A stretch of DNA of 64,000 nucleotides from Mesoflavibacter sp. (GCA_017792345.1 CP051228.1:4618148-4682147), one strand, 5' to 3'; counted from the first letter of the stretch, positions 18,089-25,801 are shown. Numbers and translations: made by a program. Notes: generated by a model from the sequence alone, not told the origin.

Positions 18089-18132
18089 AACCCACTTTGG
18101 AAATTCTTTCCTTTGTGGGTTTTTTCTTTTTC
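18089..18132 (+). terminator. Intrinsic terminator downstream of nrdB
   Basis: Stem AACCCAC / GTGGGTT encloses a second stem GGAAA / TTTCC with a 3-nt loop, and is followed by TTTTTCTTTTT. The T-rich tail makes this one of the clearest rho-independent terminators in the window. It insulates nrdB from the PilZ gene. Confidence 0.85.
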
Positions 18133-18181
18133 AGACCGCGCTTAGTATCAATTTTGTCCTGGGCGGTTTTGGAGGGGAATC

Positions 18182-18517
18182 ATGTTCCGGATGGGTGGCT
18201 CGTCATCTAAGAAATCTTCTGATAACCGGCGGTTTCCCCGGTTTTCTTCCGATAAGATCCGGTTCGAGATGGACGGTCGGGAACTACACGTCATCGACAT
18301 TTCCGCGACGGGCATTCAGGTCCGCGGCGCACCCAACTGGATCGCGACAGGACAAGCGCTGATCTTCAACCTGCTGGTGCCGGTGCGGGGCCAGACCCTG
18401 CCGGTCGCAGCGTCAGGCCGCGTCATCCGCAAATTGGGGGACGGTCTGGCCATTCATTACCAAAGCCCGCATCCCAACTGGAAACGGCTCCTGACCGACT
18501 ACCTCGCCCGCAGATAG
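18182..18517 (+). CDS. PilZ domain protein (putative c-di-GMP binding)
   Basis: This 111-residue single-domain PilZ protein carries RRFPRF (the RxxxR-type c-di-GMP motif, about residues 16-21) and DISATGIQV (D/NxSxxG motif). The rest is a beta-barrel with FNLLVPVRGQTLPVAASGRVIRKLG. Such proteins bind c-di-GMP and modulate motility, polysaccharide synthesis or enzyme partners. SD GGAGGGGAATC precedes the ATG. It sits 12 bp upstream of the class IV aminotransferase gene on the same strand and may be co-transcribed with it, though no functional link is obvious. Confidence 0.88.
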   Translation: MFRMGGSSSKKSSDNRRFPRFSSDKIRFEMDGRELHVIDISATGIQVRGAPNWIATGQALIFNLLVPVRGQTLPVAASGRVIRKLGDGLAIHYQSPHPNWKRLLTDYLARR

Positions 18518-18528
18518 TAGAGCTTGCC

Positions 18529-19434
18529 ATGACCTTACCGCCCCCTTCGGACGGAATCGCCTGGATGGGCGGTGACTATCTGCCCCTGGCCGACGCGAAG
18601 ATCGGCGTCACGGATTGGGGGCTGGTCCGGTCCGACGCGACTTATGACGTCGTCTCGGTCTGGGACGGTGCCTTTTTCCGGCTGGAAGATCATCTGACCC
18701 GGTTCGAGGCTTCGATGGCGAAACTGCGCCTGTCGGTGCCGCAAAGCCGGGACGAAATGCGCGAGATTTTGACCGAATGCGTGCGCCGGTCGGGCCTGCG
18801 CCGGTCCTATGTCGCCATGGTCTGCCTTCGCGGGGTCCCAACCCGGGCGAGCCGCATGCCCGGCGCCTGCGCCAATTACTTCGTCGCCTATGCCAGGCCA
18901 TGGGTCTGGGTATTCCCGGAAGCCGTGGTCGAGCGCGGGGCGCATCTGGTCGTCCCGCAATCGGTCCGAATCCCGCCGGAATCCGTCGATCCCCGCGTGA
19001 AGAACTACCATTGGGGCGATATGACCTATGGCCTGTTCGAGGCGGAGGATGCCGGTGCCGACAGCGCCTTGCTGGCAGATGCGGACGGTTTCGTTTGCGA
19101 GGGGCCAGGCTTCAACGTCTTCGCGATCAAGGACGGCGTCGCGGTCACGCCCAATCGAGGTGCGCTGGAAGGGATCACCCGTCAGACCGCCATCGAGGTC
19201 TGCCGGGACTTGGGGATGACGGTCGAGATCCGGCCGATCTCCGTCGACGAGTTCAAGGAAGCGGACGAGGCCTTCGCGACCACGACCGGCGGCGGGATCA
19301 TGCCGATCCGCCGGCTCGACGACCGGGTCTTCAGCAACGATGCGCCGGGTCCGAAGACAATGGAGATTGCGCGCACCTATTGGGCCTGGCACGACCGGCC
19401 GGAGTTTCGCTTGGACGTGCCCTATGGCGTTTGA
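18529..19434 (+). CDS. Class IV PLP aminotransferase (branched-chain/D-amino-acid type)
   Basis: This 301-residue fold-type IV aminotransferase has the PLP lysine in VKNYHWGDM and the phosphate-binding loops FVCEGPGFNVFAI and GALEGITRQTAIE. The N-terminal YLPLADAKIGVTDWGLVRSD and the late segment EAFATTTGGGIMPIRRLD fit the branched-chain aminotransferase-like group. Substrate (branched-chain amino acid, D-alanine or aminodeoxychorismate) cannot be decided from sequence alone. Its 3' end overlaps the following GNAT gene by 11 bp, indicating an operon. Confidence 0.85.
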   Translation: MTLPPPSDGIAWMGGDYLPLADAKIGVTDWGLVRSDATYDVVSVWDGAFFRLEDHLTRFEASMAKLRLSVPQSRDEMREILTECVRRSGLRRSYVAMVCLRGVPTRASRMPGACANYFVAYARPWVWVFPEAVVERGAHLVVPQSVRIPPESVDPRVKNYHWGDMTYGLFEAEDAGADSALLADADGFVCEGPGFNVFAIKDGVAVTPNRGALEGITRQTAIEVCRDLGMTVEIRPISVDEFKEADEAFATTTGGGIMPIRRLDDRVFSNDAPGPKTMEIARTYWAWHDRPEFRLDVPYGV

Positions 19435-19879
19435 AATCCGCCCGGTCGCAGCGGAGGATTTCGAGGCTTGGCTTCCGCTCTGGCAGGGCTATTTGGCATT
19501 CTACGAATCCGACCTGCCCCAGGAACGTACCGATCTGACCTGGTCCCGTATTCTGGATCCGACAAGCCCGATCAATTGTCTGGTCGCGCAAGACGGCAAG
19601 GCCATCGTCGGCTTCGCGACCTTTGTGACCCATCCCAGCACCTGGCTTGAAGTCGGCGACTGCTATCTGGAGGATCTGTTCGTCGCGCCCGACCGCCGGG
19701 GCGGCGGAACGGGTCGTGCGTTAATCGATGCGGTCGCCGTTGCGGCGCGGCAGTTCGGCTGCGAACGGCTCTACTGGACGACCCAATCCGGCAATGACCG
19801 GGCACGGGCGCTCTATGACACGATCGCGGGTCCGTCCGACGTGGTGCGCTACCGCCTGAATCTCACTCGGCGGGGCTGA
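19424..19879 (+). CDS. GNAT family N-acetyltransferase
   Basis: This 151-residue acetyltransferase starts MAFEIRPVAAEDFEAWLPLW, the classic GNAT N-terminus. The acetyl-CoA pyrophosphate-binding motif A reads DLFVAPDRRGGGTGRALIDA, followed by the C-terminal LYWTTQSGNDRARALYD motif B typical of amino-acid or polyamine acetyltransferases. The ATG inside the end of the aminotransferase gene was chosen because the homologous region begins there. The substrate is unknown. Its stop overlaps the convergent hypothetical gene by 17 bp. Confidence 0.88.
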   Translation: MAFEIRPVAAEDFEAWLPLWQGYLAFYESDLPQERTDLTWSRILDPTSPINCLVAQDGKAIVGFATFVTHPSTWLEVGDCYLEDLFVAPDRRGGGTGRALIDAVAVAARQFGCERLYWTTQSGNDRARALYDTIAGPSDVVRYRLNLTRRG

Positions 19880-20708
19880 TCCGCAAGCCGGCCTCGCGCG
19901 GTTCGATCCGCGCCGCGAAATCCAGTTCCGCAAATAGTGTGTCGAGATGTCCGGCGATCCACCAGCTCGGCGCCTTGGTTTCATAGGACAGGACCATCCG
20001 GTCCGCTTCCGCCAGAACAATTGAGCTGCCCAGGTAATAGGGCAGTTCGACCGTCAGAAAATCGACCGTTTCCGCCCTGATCTCCTCAGGCAAATCGCGC
20101 AGATCGATCTGGTAATAGATCGGCACGATCAACCAGGGCGGCGGGACGGCGCCGTAGCCGCGCGGCGGCGCCGGTCCCAGCCGGTCGATGATATCCTCCG
20201 CCGTGTCCCGGAAGAACGGTGTCAGCAGTTCGGCCGCCGCCTCCGCATCCGTGGCCTGTACGGGGTCTGAGGCATAGCGGGCAAGGGTCTCGCCCCGCAC
20301 CACGTCGACCCAATCCATCCGGGCATTCAGGCCGTCGCCCTGGCGGTTCAGCCTGAGGAACAGCACCGAGGCCGGTTCGATCCGTGAGACGTCCCGATCG
20401 CGCGACCGATTGTAGAGGGCAAGATGATCCGCCCGGCCCATGCCGCCGACCAGCAGTTCTCCATTGTTCCAGGCCAATGTCCGCCCGTACTCGACCGGCA
20501 CCCTATAGATGTCGCTTTCCAAAACCTCGGCCAATCGGTCCAGAACGGCCCGGGCGATGGGATCGTCCTGCGGCACAGCGCGGCGCGAAGCGTCGTCAAT
20601 GGCCAGAATGAAGCCTTCCTGCACAGGATAGCGATAGGGAATTTCTTGCGCCGCCGACGCCATGGCCGGCAGCACGGCAAACACAATCGCGATAATGGCA
20701 CGCAGCAT
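19863..20708 (-). CDS. Hypothetical exported protein
   Basis: I do not recognise this 281-residue protein. From the ATG chosen it has a Sec signal peptide (MLRAIIAIVFAVLPAMASA, cleavage near residue 20), then a mature part without further membrane spans. Visible segments include LAWNNGELLVGGMGRADHLA, SVLFLRLNRQGDGLNARMDW and WLIVPIYYQIDLRDL. The open frame extends 71 codons upstream without a plausible start context. It precedes nothing on its strand except the convergent GNAT gene. Periplasmic location is the only inference I can support. Confidence 0.7.
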   Translation of the reverse strand: MLRAIIAIVFAVLPAMASAAQEIPYRYPVQEGFILAIDDASRRAVPQDDPIARAVLDRLAEVLESDIYRVPVEYGRTLAWNNGELLVGGMGRADHLALYNRSRDRDVSRIEPASVLFLRLNRQGDGLNARMDWVDVVRGETLARYASDPVQATDAEAAAELLTPFFRDTAEDIIDRLGPAPPRGYGAVPPPWLIVPIYYQIDLRDLPEEIRAETVDFLTVELPYYLGSSIVLAEADRMVLSYETKAPSWWIAGHLDTLFAELDFAARIEPREAGLRISPAE

Positions 20709-20742
20709 GGACAAACCGCTCCCGCTCGATGGACTAGGTCTC

Positions 20743-21549
20743 TCAGCTATACTTAAGCGTGATCCCGCCATCGACCAGCAGTTCCAGGCCGGTAACGTAT
20801 TTGGATTCGTCAGAAGCCAGGAAAAGCGCGGCATAGGCCACGTCCCACGCATCGCCCATATGCCCCATTGGGCACTGCGAATCGCGAATCTTCCACATCT
20901 CTTCGACATTGCCGTCGGCATAGGTGCCCGCCAGCCCAGCCGATTTCTCCACCATCGGGGTCTTCATCAATCCGGGCAGAACCGCATTCACGCGAATGCC
21001 CTTGGACGCGTATTCCGCCGCGACGGTCTTGGTCAGATGGTTCATCGCGGCCTTGGTCGCGTAATAGGTCGCATAGGGCACGCCGGTATAGCGGATCGAC
21101 GCGATGGACGAGATGTTGATGATCGAACCGCCGCCCTGCGCCTCCATGACCGGCAGAACATGTTTCAAAGTCAGATAACAGCCCTTCAGGTTGACGTCGA
21201 AAATCCGGTCCCATTCGTCTTCCGCCAGATCGACGACACTGCCGACATGCGCCAATCCGACATTGTAGTCGACGATGTCGACCCGGCCGAAGGCGGATAG
21301 ACAGGCCTCAACCATCGCCTTGACCTGATCCTGCCGGACGACATCGACCTGCACGGCTTCGGCACGCCCCCCTTCCTCTCGGATGATCCGGGCAGTCTCC
21401 TCCGCAGCGGCCAGGTTGACGTCGGCGCAGAGCACTTCCGCCCCTTCCCTTGCGAAGAGCACGGCCGCAGCCTTGCCATTTCCCCAGCCGGGCCCGATCG
21501 ACCCCGCGCCTACGACCAATGCCGCCTTGCCCTTCAACCGATCCGCCAT
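20743..21549 (-). CDS. Short-chain dehydrogenase/reductase
   Basis: This 268-residue classical SDR has an N-terminal Rossmann fold with a slightly altered glycine motif, VVGAGSIGPGWGNGKA, the NAD-type acidic residue after strand 2 (VLCADVNL) and the YNVG segment in place of NNAG. The catalytic set is present: Ser in NISSIAS and Tyr/Lys in YYATKAAMNH. The C-terminal SDESKYVTGLELLVDGGI is standard. The ATG at MADRLKGKAAL was chosen on homology; 21 additional upstream codons are open. The substrate is unknown. A single NrdR-like box lies 114 bp upstream of its start, in the region shared with gcrA. Confidence 0.9.
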   Translation of the reverse strand: MADRLKGKAALVVGAGSIGPGWGNGKAAAVLFAREGAEVLCADVNLAAAEETARIIREEGGRAEAVQVDVVRQDQVKAMVEACLSAFGRVDIVDYNVGLAHVGSVVDLAEDEWDRIFDVNLKGCYLTLKHVLPVMEAQGGGSIINISSIASIRYTGVPYATYYATKAAMNHLTKTVAAEYASKGIRVNAVLPGLMKTPMVEKSAGLAGTYADGNVEEMWKIRDSQCPMGHMGDAWDVAYAALFLASDESKYVTGLELLVDGGITLKYS

Positions 21550-21662
21550 CGCGCGCCGCTCCCCTGTTCTGTTGATTCGACGCATTATCCGAATGCACCG
21601 CCCGAATGGCAACGCGAGGCCGTTCGGAAGTGCTGTTCCGCTTGGACATTGTACCGCCCGAC

Positions 21663-21678
21663 ATACAAGATATTGTGG
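21663..21678 (+). promoter_or_regulatory. Solitary NrdR-like box between the SDR gene and gcrA
   Basis: ATACAAGATATTGTGG matches 13/16 of the NrdR-box consensus recalled above. No second site is visible 31-32 bp to either side, unlike the three paired sites in the window. It may be a chance match or an auxiliary site. Confidence 0.4.
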
Positions 21679-21693
21679 CTGGAAACTGACCCC

Positions 21694-21909
21694 GATTCGC
21701 GGCGGATTCCCGGGTCCCGGCGCGATTCACGCCTGACACTTCTCTTCAGGCCGCCGATTCACGGGTTGACCGGTGCTTGGAATCGCGGCGCGCCAAAGAG
21801 AATCCGGCCCGAATCGATTTTTCGCTTGAGAGTCCGAAATACGCCGTATATTGTGCCCGCACACACCGACGACACAAGATATATTGGGTTTCCGCACGGA
21901 GTCTGACTC
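21694..21909. promoter_or_regulatory. Cluster of ten GANTC (CcrM-type) sites upstream of gcrA
   Basis: Within the 461-bp gene-free stretch between the SDR gene and gcrA, GANTC occurs at 21694, 21705, 21724, 21756, 21780, 21800, 21811, 21830, 21899 and 21905, with one more at 21574. About one is expected per 256 bp by chance. Triplets 21694/21705/21724 and 21800/21811/21830 have identical 11+19 bp spacing. A possible promoter (TTGAGA 21826-21831, TATATT 21847-21852) lies inside the cluster. The rest of the stretch (21550-21660 and 21910-22010) shows no gene or other clear signal. Confidence 0.75.
21841..21887 (+). promoter_or_regulatory. Paired NrdR-like boxes upstream of gcrA
   Basis: ACGCCGTATATTGTGC (21841-21856, 12/16) and ACACAAGATATATTGG (21872-21887, 13/16) match the NrdR-box consensus, with starts 31 bp apart, the same geometry as at nrdB and nrdA. 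The first box covers a possible -10 element (TATATT). The next gene on this strand is gcrA, 124 bp beyond the second box. Confidence 0.65.
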
Positions 21910-22010
21910 CCTGCGATCAATGGATCTACGTCCAAAGGTGGCGCATAGACGAATGGCGCGGCACGGCTTGGCCAGACGCCGGCCCGCCCAAGAGCAGGAG
22001 ACGGTCTATC

Positions 22011-22343
22011 ATGGATTGGACGGACGAGCGGGTCACCCTCCTCAAGGGAATGTGGACCAACGGCTACACCGCGCGGCAGATCGCGGAGAAACTCGGCGGG
22101 GTCACGCGCAACGCCGTGATCGGCAAGGCGCACCGCCTCGGCCTCTCCTCGCGTCCGACGCAGGTCAAGCGGCACACGCCGCTGCCGATCCCGAATGTCG
22201 TCGAGCGGCATTGCCAATGGCCGATCGGTCATCCGGGTTCCGATGATTTCCATTTCTGCGGCAAGAACGCGGTGCCGGGGAAACCCTATTGCGAAAAGCA
22301 TTGCTCCGTCGCCTACCGTCGTAAGGACGACAACGCCGCCTAA
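22011..22343 (+). CDS. gcrA: Cell-cycle transcription factor GcrA
   Basis: GcrA is an alphaproteobacterial regulator that binds sigma70-RNA polymerase and CcrM-methylated GANTC promoters to drive S-phase genes. At 110 residues this is a compact member. The N-terminal DNA-binding region is diagnostic (MDWTDERVTLLKGMWTNG, ARQIAEKLGGVTRNAVIGKA, HRLGLSSRP). A Cys/His-rich C-terminal part (CQWPIGHPG, FHFCGKNAVPGKPYCEKHC) forms the polymerase-interacting domain. SD AGGAG lies 10 nt before the ATG. The open frame continues 78 codons upstream, but that part spans the promoter region and is not coding. The promoter has a dense GANTC cluster and NrdR-like boxes. Confidence 0.95.
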   Translation: MDWTDERVTLLKGMWTNGYTARQIAEKLGGVTRNAVIGKAHRLGLSSRPTQVKRHTPLPIPNVVERHCQWPIGHPGSDDFHFCGKNAVPGKPYCEKHCSVAYRRKDDNAA

Positions 22344-22396
22344 TCCGGTCGGGTCGGACCTGTCCGGCCCGGACCGCTGCCGGAGCCCGCACCCGC

Positions 22397-23488
22397 ATGA
22401 CGGACCAGACGGACACCCCGCCGCGAAGTTTGGCGAATATTCGGGTCATCAGCGTCTTTTCCGCCTTCGCGCTCGTCGCGCTTCTGGTTTATTTGATGGT
22501 GATCGCGGAGGCTATTCTCCTGCCCTTCGTGATCGCCATTTTTATTGTCATCCTGTTGGATTCGCTGGCCGTTCGAATCACTCGCCTGTCGATCGCCGGA
22601 CGCTCCCTGCCCGCCTGGGCCGCGATGACATTGTCCATTCTGATCTTCATTCTGGCCTTCGTGGCGCTGGGCAACCTGATCCGCAGCAACATCGCCGCGG
22701 TCAGCGCCGCCGTTCCGGAATACGAGGAGAATATCCGCGCCCTTACCGACAAGGGGTTGGCCTTGGTCGGCGCCACCGAACTGCCCAGCATCCGCGACCT
22801 GATCAATCAGATCGACGTCGGCAAGACCTTGGGCAGCACCGTTTCAGCCCTTGCGTCGGTGACGGGCAACGCACTGACGGTCCTGTTCTATGTCGTCTTC
22901 ATCCTGCTGGAACAGGTCACCTTCGGGCGCAAGGTGGAGGCCCTGTTCACCAAAACAGACGACCGCGCCCGTGCGCGCGAGATGATCGGCCGCATTACGA
23001 AGGACATTCAGACCTATATCGGATTGAAGACCTTTGTCAGTGCGATCACCGGGGTCCTCAGCTACATCGTCATGGCCTTGGTCGGGGTCGACTTCGCCGG
23101 ATTCTGGGCCGTTCTGATCTTCATCCTGAACTACATCCCCTATGTCGGGTCGCTCGCCGGCGTTGCCTTCCCGGCGGTCCTGACCCTGGTGCAGTTCACG
23201 TCCCCGATTCCCTTTGTCATCACGACCGTTGTTCTGACCAGCGTACAATTGGTGGTCGGGAACGCCATCGAACCGCGTTTGATGGGGCGGTCGCTCAATC
23301 TCAGCCCGCTTGTCATCCTTTTGTCGCTGGCGGTGTTTGGTCAGATCTGGGGCATTGTGGGCATGGTTCTGTCCATGCCCTTCATGGTGATTGCCATGAT
23401 CGTCTGCGCGGGTTTCCAGGCCACGCGGCCGATCGCGGTCGTGCTTTCGGCGACCGGCAATGTCGACCGAAAGGATGACGCAGCCTAG
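22397..23488 (+). CDS. AI-2E family (PerM-type) membrane transporter
   Basis: This 363-residue polytopic inner-membrane protein has clear hydrophobic segments near the N-terminus (VISVFSAFALVALLVYLMV, ILLPFVIAIFIVILLDSLAV), a soluble middle helical region, and a C-terminal block with the AI-2E signature segments GFWAVLIFILNYIPYVGS and PLVILLSLAVFGQIWGI. Members export autoinducer-2 or act as Na+/H+ antiporters or permeases of unknown substrate. It lies 53 bp downstream of gcrA on the same strand and may be co-transcribed with it. Confidence 0.9.
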   Translation: MTDQTDTPPRSLANIRVISVFSAFALVALLVYLMVIAEAILLPFVIAIFIVILLDSLAVRITRLSIAGRSLPAWAAMTLSILIFILAFVALGNLIRSNIAAVSAAVPEYEENIRALTDKGLALVGATELPSIRDLINQIDVGKTLGSTVSALASVTGNALTVLFYVVFILLEQVTFGRKVEALFTKTDDRARAREMIGRITKDIQTYIGLKTFVSAITGVLSYIVMALVGVDFAGFWAVLIFILNYIPYVGSLAGVAFPAVLTLVQFTSPIPFVITTVVLTSVQLVVGNAIEPRLMGRSLNLSPLVILLSLAVFGQIWGIVGMVLSMPFMVIAMIVCAGFQATRPIAVVLSATGNVDRKDDAA

Positions 23489-23546
23489 GCCCCTCAACGT
23501 GCCGAAATCGTTGCGCAATCGAGTCATTTTTCCGTCACTTTTGCCT

Positions 23547-23574
23547 TTGACACGGACTCTCACTTCGCTATATC
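23547..23574 (+). promoter_or_regulatory. Probable sigma70 promoter of nrdA with an internal GANTC site
   Basis: TTGACA (23547-23552) and TATATC (23569-23574) are separated by 16 bp. A GACTC site (23555-23559) falls in the spacer, another GAGTC is at 23521-23525, and the first NrdR box covers the -10. The leader to the nrdA start is about 210 nt. Confidence 0.6.
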
Positions 23575-23612
23575 TTGTGTCCCGCAGCGAAACGAGCCGC
23601 TATATTGTGGGT
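23565..23612 (+). promoter_or_regulatory. Paired NrdR-like boxes upstream of nrdA
   Basis: TCGCTATATCTTGTGT (23565-23580, 13/16) and CCGCTATATTGTGGGT (23597-23612, 11/16) match the NrdR-box consensus, with starts 32 bp apart. They overlap and follow the -10 of the probable nrdA promoter, a repressing position. Confidence 0.75.
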
Positions 23613-23622
23613 GAAAAACAAG

Positions 23623-23659
23623 TTATCCACAGACAATTCGGTCCACAGGCTGTGAATAT
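23623..23659 (+). promoter_or_regulatory. DnaA-box pair in the nrdA leader
   Basis: TTATCCACA (23623-23631) is a perfect DnaA box, and TGTGAATAT (23651-23659) matches 8/9 of the reverse complement. DnaA sites are known in the Escherichia coli nrdAB promoter, so replication-linked control is plausible. Both lie downstream of the NrdR boxes, in the untranslated leader. Confidence 0.55.
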
Positions 23660-23788
23660 CGGGACGACGGATCCCGAGGAGAGGCCGAAAATCCAAGGCT
23701 TCCCGAGAATGGGAAAGCGGTTTCGGTTGGGGATAACGGACAGAACTGAAGCGGGCCCTCGCGGCCACAACAGTTGGGGGTAAGACAC

Positions 23789-25774
23789 GTGCCGGACGGA
23801 TCCATCAAGTCTTCCAACCAGGACGATATCCTGCGAGACCTCGACCGCACCATCGACAAGGCCGCAAAGGGCACCCGCCCCATGCGCCCGCAGGAAGAAG
23901 CGGACCTGGACCGCAAGTTGCGCGACATTAAGCAGAATGAGCGCGGCATCCGGGTCAAGGTGGATCGCAGCCGCGACGGTTTGCTGACGGAGTTTGGCAA
24001 GGCAACGCTGTCCGACCGGTATCTGATGCCCGGCGAAAGCTTCCAGGACATGTTCGCTCGCGTCGCGATGCATTTCGCCGACGATTCCGGCCATGCCCAA
24101 CGCCTCTACGATTACATTTCCAAGCTCTGGTTCATGCCCGCAACGCCGGTTCTGTCGAATGGCGGCACGAAACGCGGTCTGCCGATCAGCTGCTTCCTGA
24201 ACGAGAGCACCGACAGTCTGGAAGGCATCGTCGGCCTGTGGAACGAAAACGTCTGGCTGGCGGCGCGTGGCGGCGGAATCGGCAGCTACTGGGGCAACCT
24301 GCGCTCTATCGGTGAGACCGTCGGCGGCAACGGCAAGACGTCGGGCGTCGTTCCCTTCATCCGGGTCATGGATTCCCTGACGCTGGCCATCAGCCAGGGC
24401 TCCCTGCGGCGCGGTTCGGCGGCGGTCTATCTGCCGATCTGGCATCCGGAAGTCGAAGAATTCATCGAAATCCGCCGCCCGACCGGGGGTGACCCGAACC
24501 GCAAGGCGCTGAACCTGCACCACGGAATCGTCATTACCGACGATTTCATGCGCGCGGTCGAGAATGACGAAGAATGGAAGCTGGTCTCGCCGAAGGACAA
24601 GGCGACGATCCGCAAGGTGCGCGCCCGCGACCTGTGGATCCGCATCCTGACCGCACGGATCGAAACCGGCGAGCCCTATATCCTGTACGGCGATCACGTG
24701 AACCGCGCGATCCCGGAACACCAGAAACTCGCAGGCCTGACGGTCAAGACGTCGAATCTGTGTTCTGAGATCACGCTGCCGACCGGCGTCGACCATCACG
24801 GCGAACAGCGCACGGCGGTCTGCTGCCTGTCCTCCCTGAACCTCGAGAAATATCTCGATTGGGAGCAGGAAGACGCATTCGTCCCGGATGTCATGCGCTT
24901 CCTCGACAATGTCCTGCAGGACTTCATCGACAACGCGCCGGACGACTTCTCCCGTGCGAAATACGCCGCCATGCGGGAACGGTCGGTGGGCCTCGGCACG
25001 ATGGGCTATCATTCCTTCCTGCAGGCCATGATGATCCCGATGGAAGGCGTCATGGCCAAGGTCTGGAATACGCGGATGTTCAAACATATCCGCGCCCAGG
25101 CCGACAAAGCCTCGCGCGAACTCGCCGCCGAACGCGGTGCCTGCCCGGACGCGGCCGAATTCGGCATTCAGGAGCGGTTCTCCAACAAGCTGGCCATCGC
25201 GCCGACCGCGTCGATTTCGATTATCTGCGGCGGCACGTCGCCGGGCATCGAGCCGATCGCGGCGAACAGTTATACCCATAAGACGCTCAGCGGTTCCTTC
25301 ACCGTGCGCAACCGGCATCTGAAGGCCTTGCTGGCGGAAAAGGGTAAGGACGACGACGACACATGGTCGTCGATCTCTGTCAATGAAGGCTCGGTACAGC
25401 ACCTCGACTTCCTAACCGATGACGAGAAGGACGTCTTCAAGACCGCCTTTGAAATCGACCAGCGCTGGCTGATCGACCATGCCGGCGACCGGGCGCCCTT
25501 CATCTGCCAGGCGCAGTCGCTGAACGTCTTCCTGCCGGCGAATGTCCATAAGCGGGAATTGCACCAGATCCATTTCCGTGCCTGGAAGAAGGGCGTGAAG
25601 AGCCTCTACTATTGTCGCTCCAAATCGATCCAGCGCGCCGAGGCGGATGACACGGTCCGCGTCAACATGGCGGGCAGCGGCGCGGTGGCGATCCCGATGG
25701 CCGGCCGCGTCAACAGCCGCGATCTGCCGAAGGCGGTTCAGCCGGAATACGAGGAATGCCTGAGCTGCCAGTGA
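23789..25774 (+). CDS. nrdA: Class I ribonucleotide reductase alpha subunit NrdA (no ATP-cone)
   Basis: This 661-residue catalytic subunit reduces ribonucleoside diphosphates with NrdB. The ten-stranded barrel motifs are present: PATPVLSNGGTKRGLPISCF (first redox Cys), NLCSEITLP (the thiyl-radical finger-loop Cys), CCLSSLNLEKYLDW (second redox Cys region), and APTASISIICGGTSPGIEP. The C-terminus ends YEECLSCQ, the CxxC shuttle pair. The N-terminal region has no ATP-cone, so activity regulation by dATP at that site should be absent. GTG is preferred as start (GGGGG SD 8 nt upstream); a TTG lies five codons earlier. A strong terminator follows the stop. The gene is separated from nrdB but shares NrdR-box control. 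Confidence 0.95.
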   Translation: MPDGSIKSSNQDDILRDLDRTIDKAAKGTRPMRPQEEADLDRKLRDIKQNERGIRVKVDRSRDGLLTEFGKATLSDRYLMPGESFQDMFARVAMHFADDSGHAQRLYDYISKLWFMPATPVLSNGGTKRGLPISCFLNESTDSLEGIVGLWNENVWLAARGGGIGSYWGNLRSIGETVGGNGKTSGVVPFIRVMDSLTLAISQGSLRRGSAAVYLPIWHPEVEEFIEIRRPTGGDPNRKALNLHHGIVITDDFMRAVENDEEWKLVSPKDKATIRKVRARDLWIRILTARIETGEPYILYGDHVNRAIPEHQKLAGLTVKTSNLCSEITLPTGVDHHGEQRTAVCCLSSLNLEKYLDWEQEDAFVPDVMRFLDNVLQDFIDNAPDDFSRAKYAAMRERSVGLGTMGYHSFLQAMMIPMEGVMAKVWNTRMFKHIRAQADKASRELAAERGACPDAAEFGIQERFSNKLAIAPTASISIICGGTSPGIEPIAANSYTHKTLSGSFTVRNRHLKALLAEKGKDDDDTWSSISVNEGSVQHLDFLTDDEKDVFKTAFEIDQRWLIDHAGDRAPFICQAQSLNVFLPANVHKRELHQIHFRAWKKGVKSLYYCRSKSIQRAEADDTVRVNMAGSGAVAIPMAGRVNSRDLPKAVQPEYEECLSCQ

Positions 25775-25801
25775 CGGCTTGAACGGTCCATTTCAAAACG
25801 C

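Noticed and set aside
23600-25402. A 600-codon antisense frame over nrdA
   Set aside because: nrdA is unambiguous on the plus strand, including the active-site cysteines; the antisense frame is a GC shadow.
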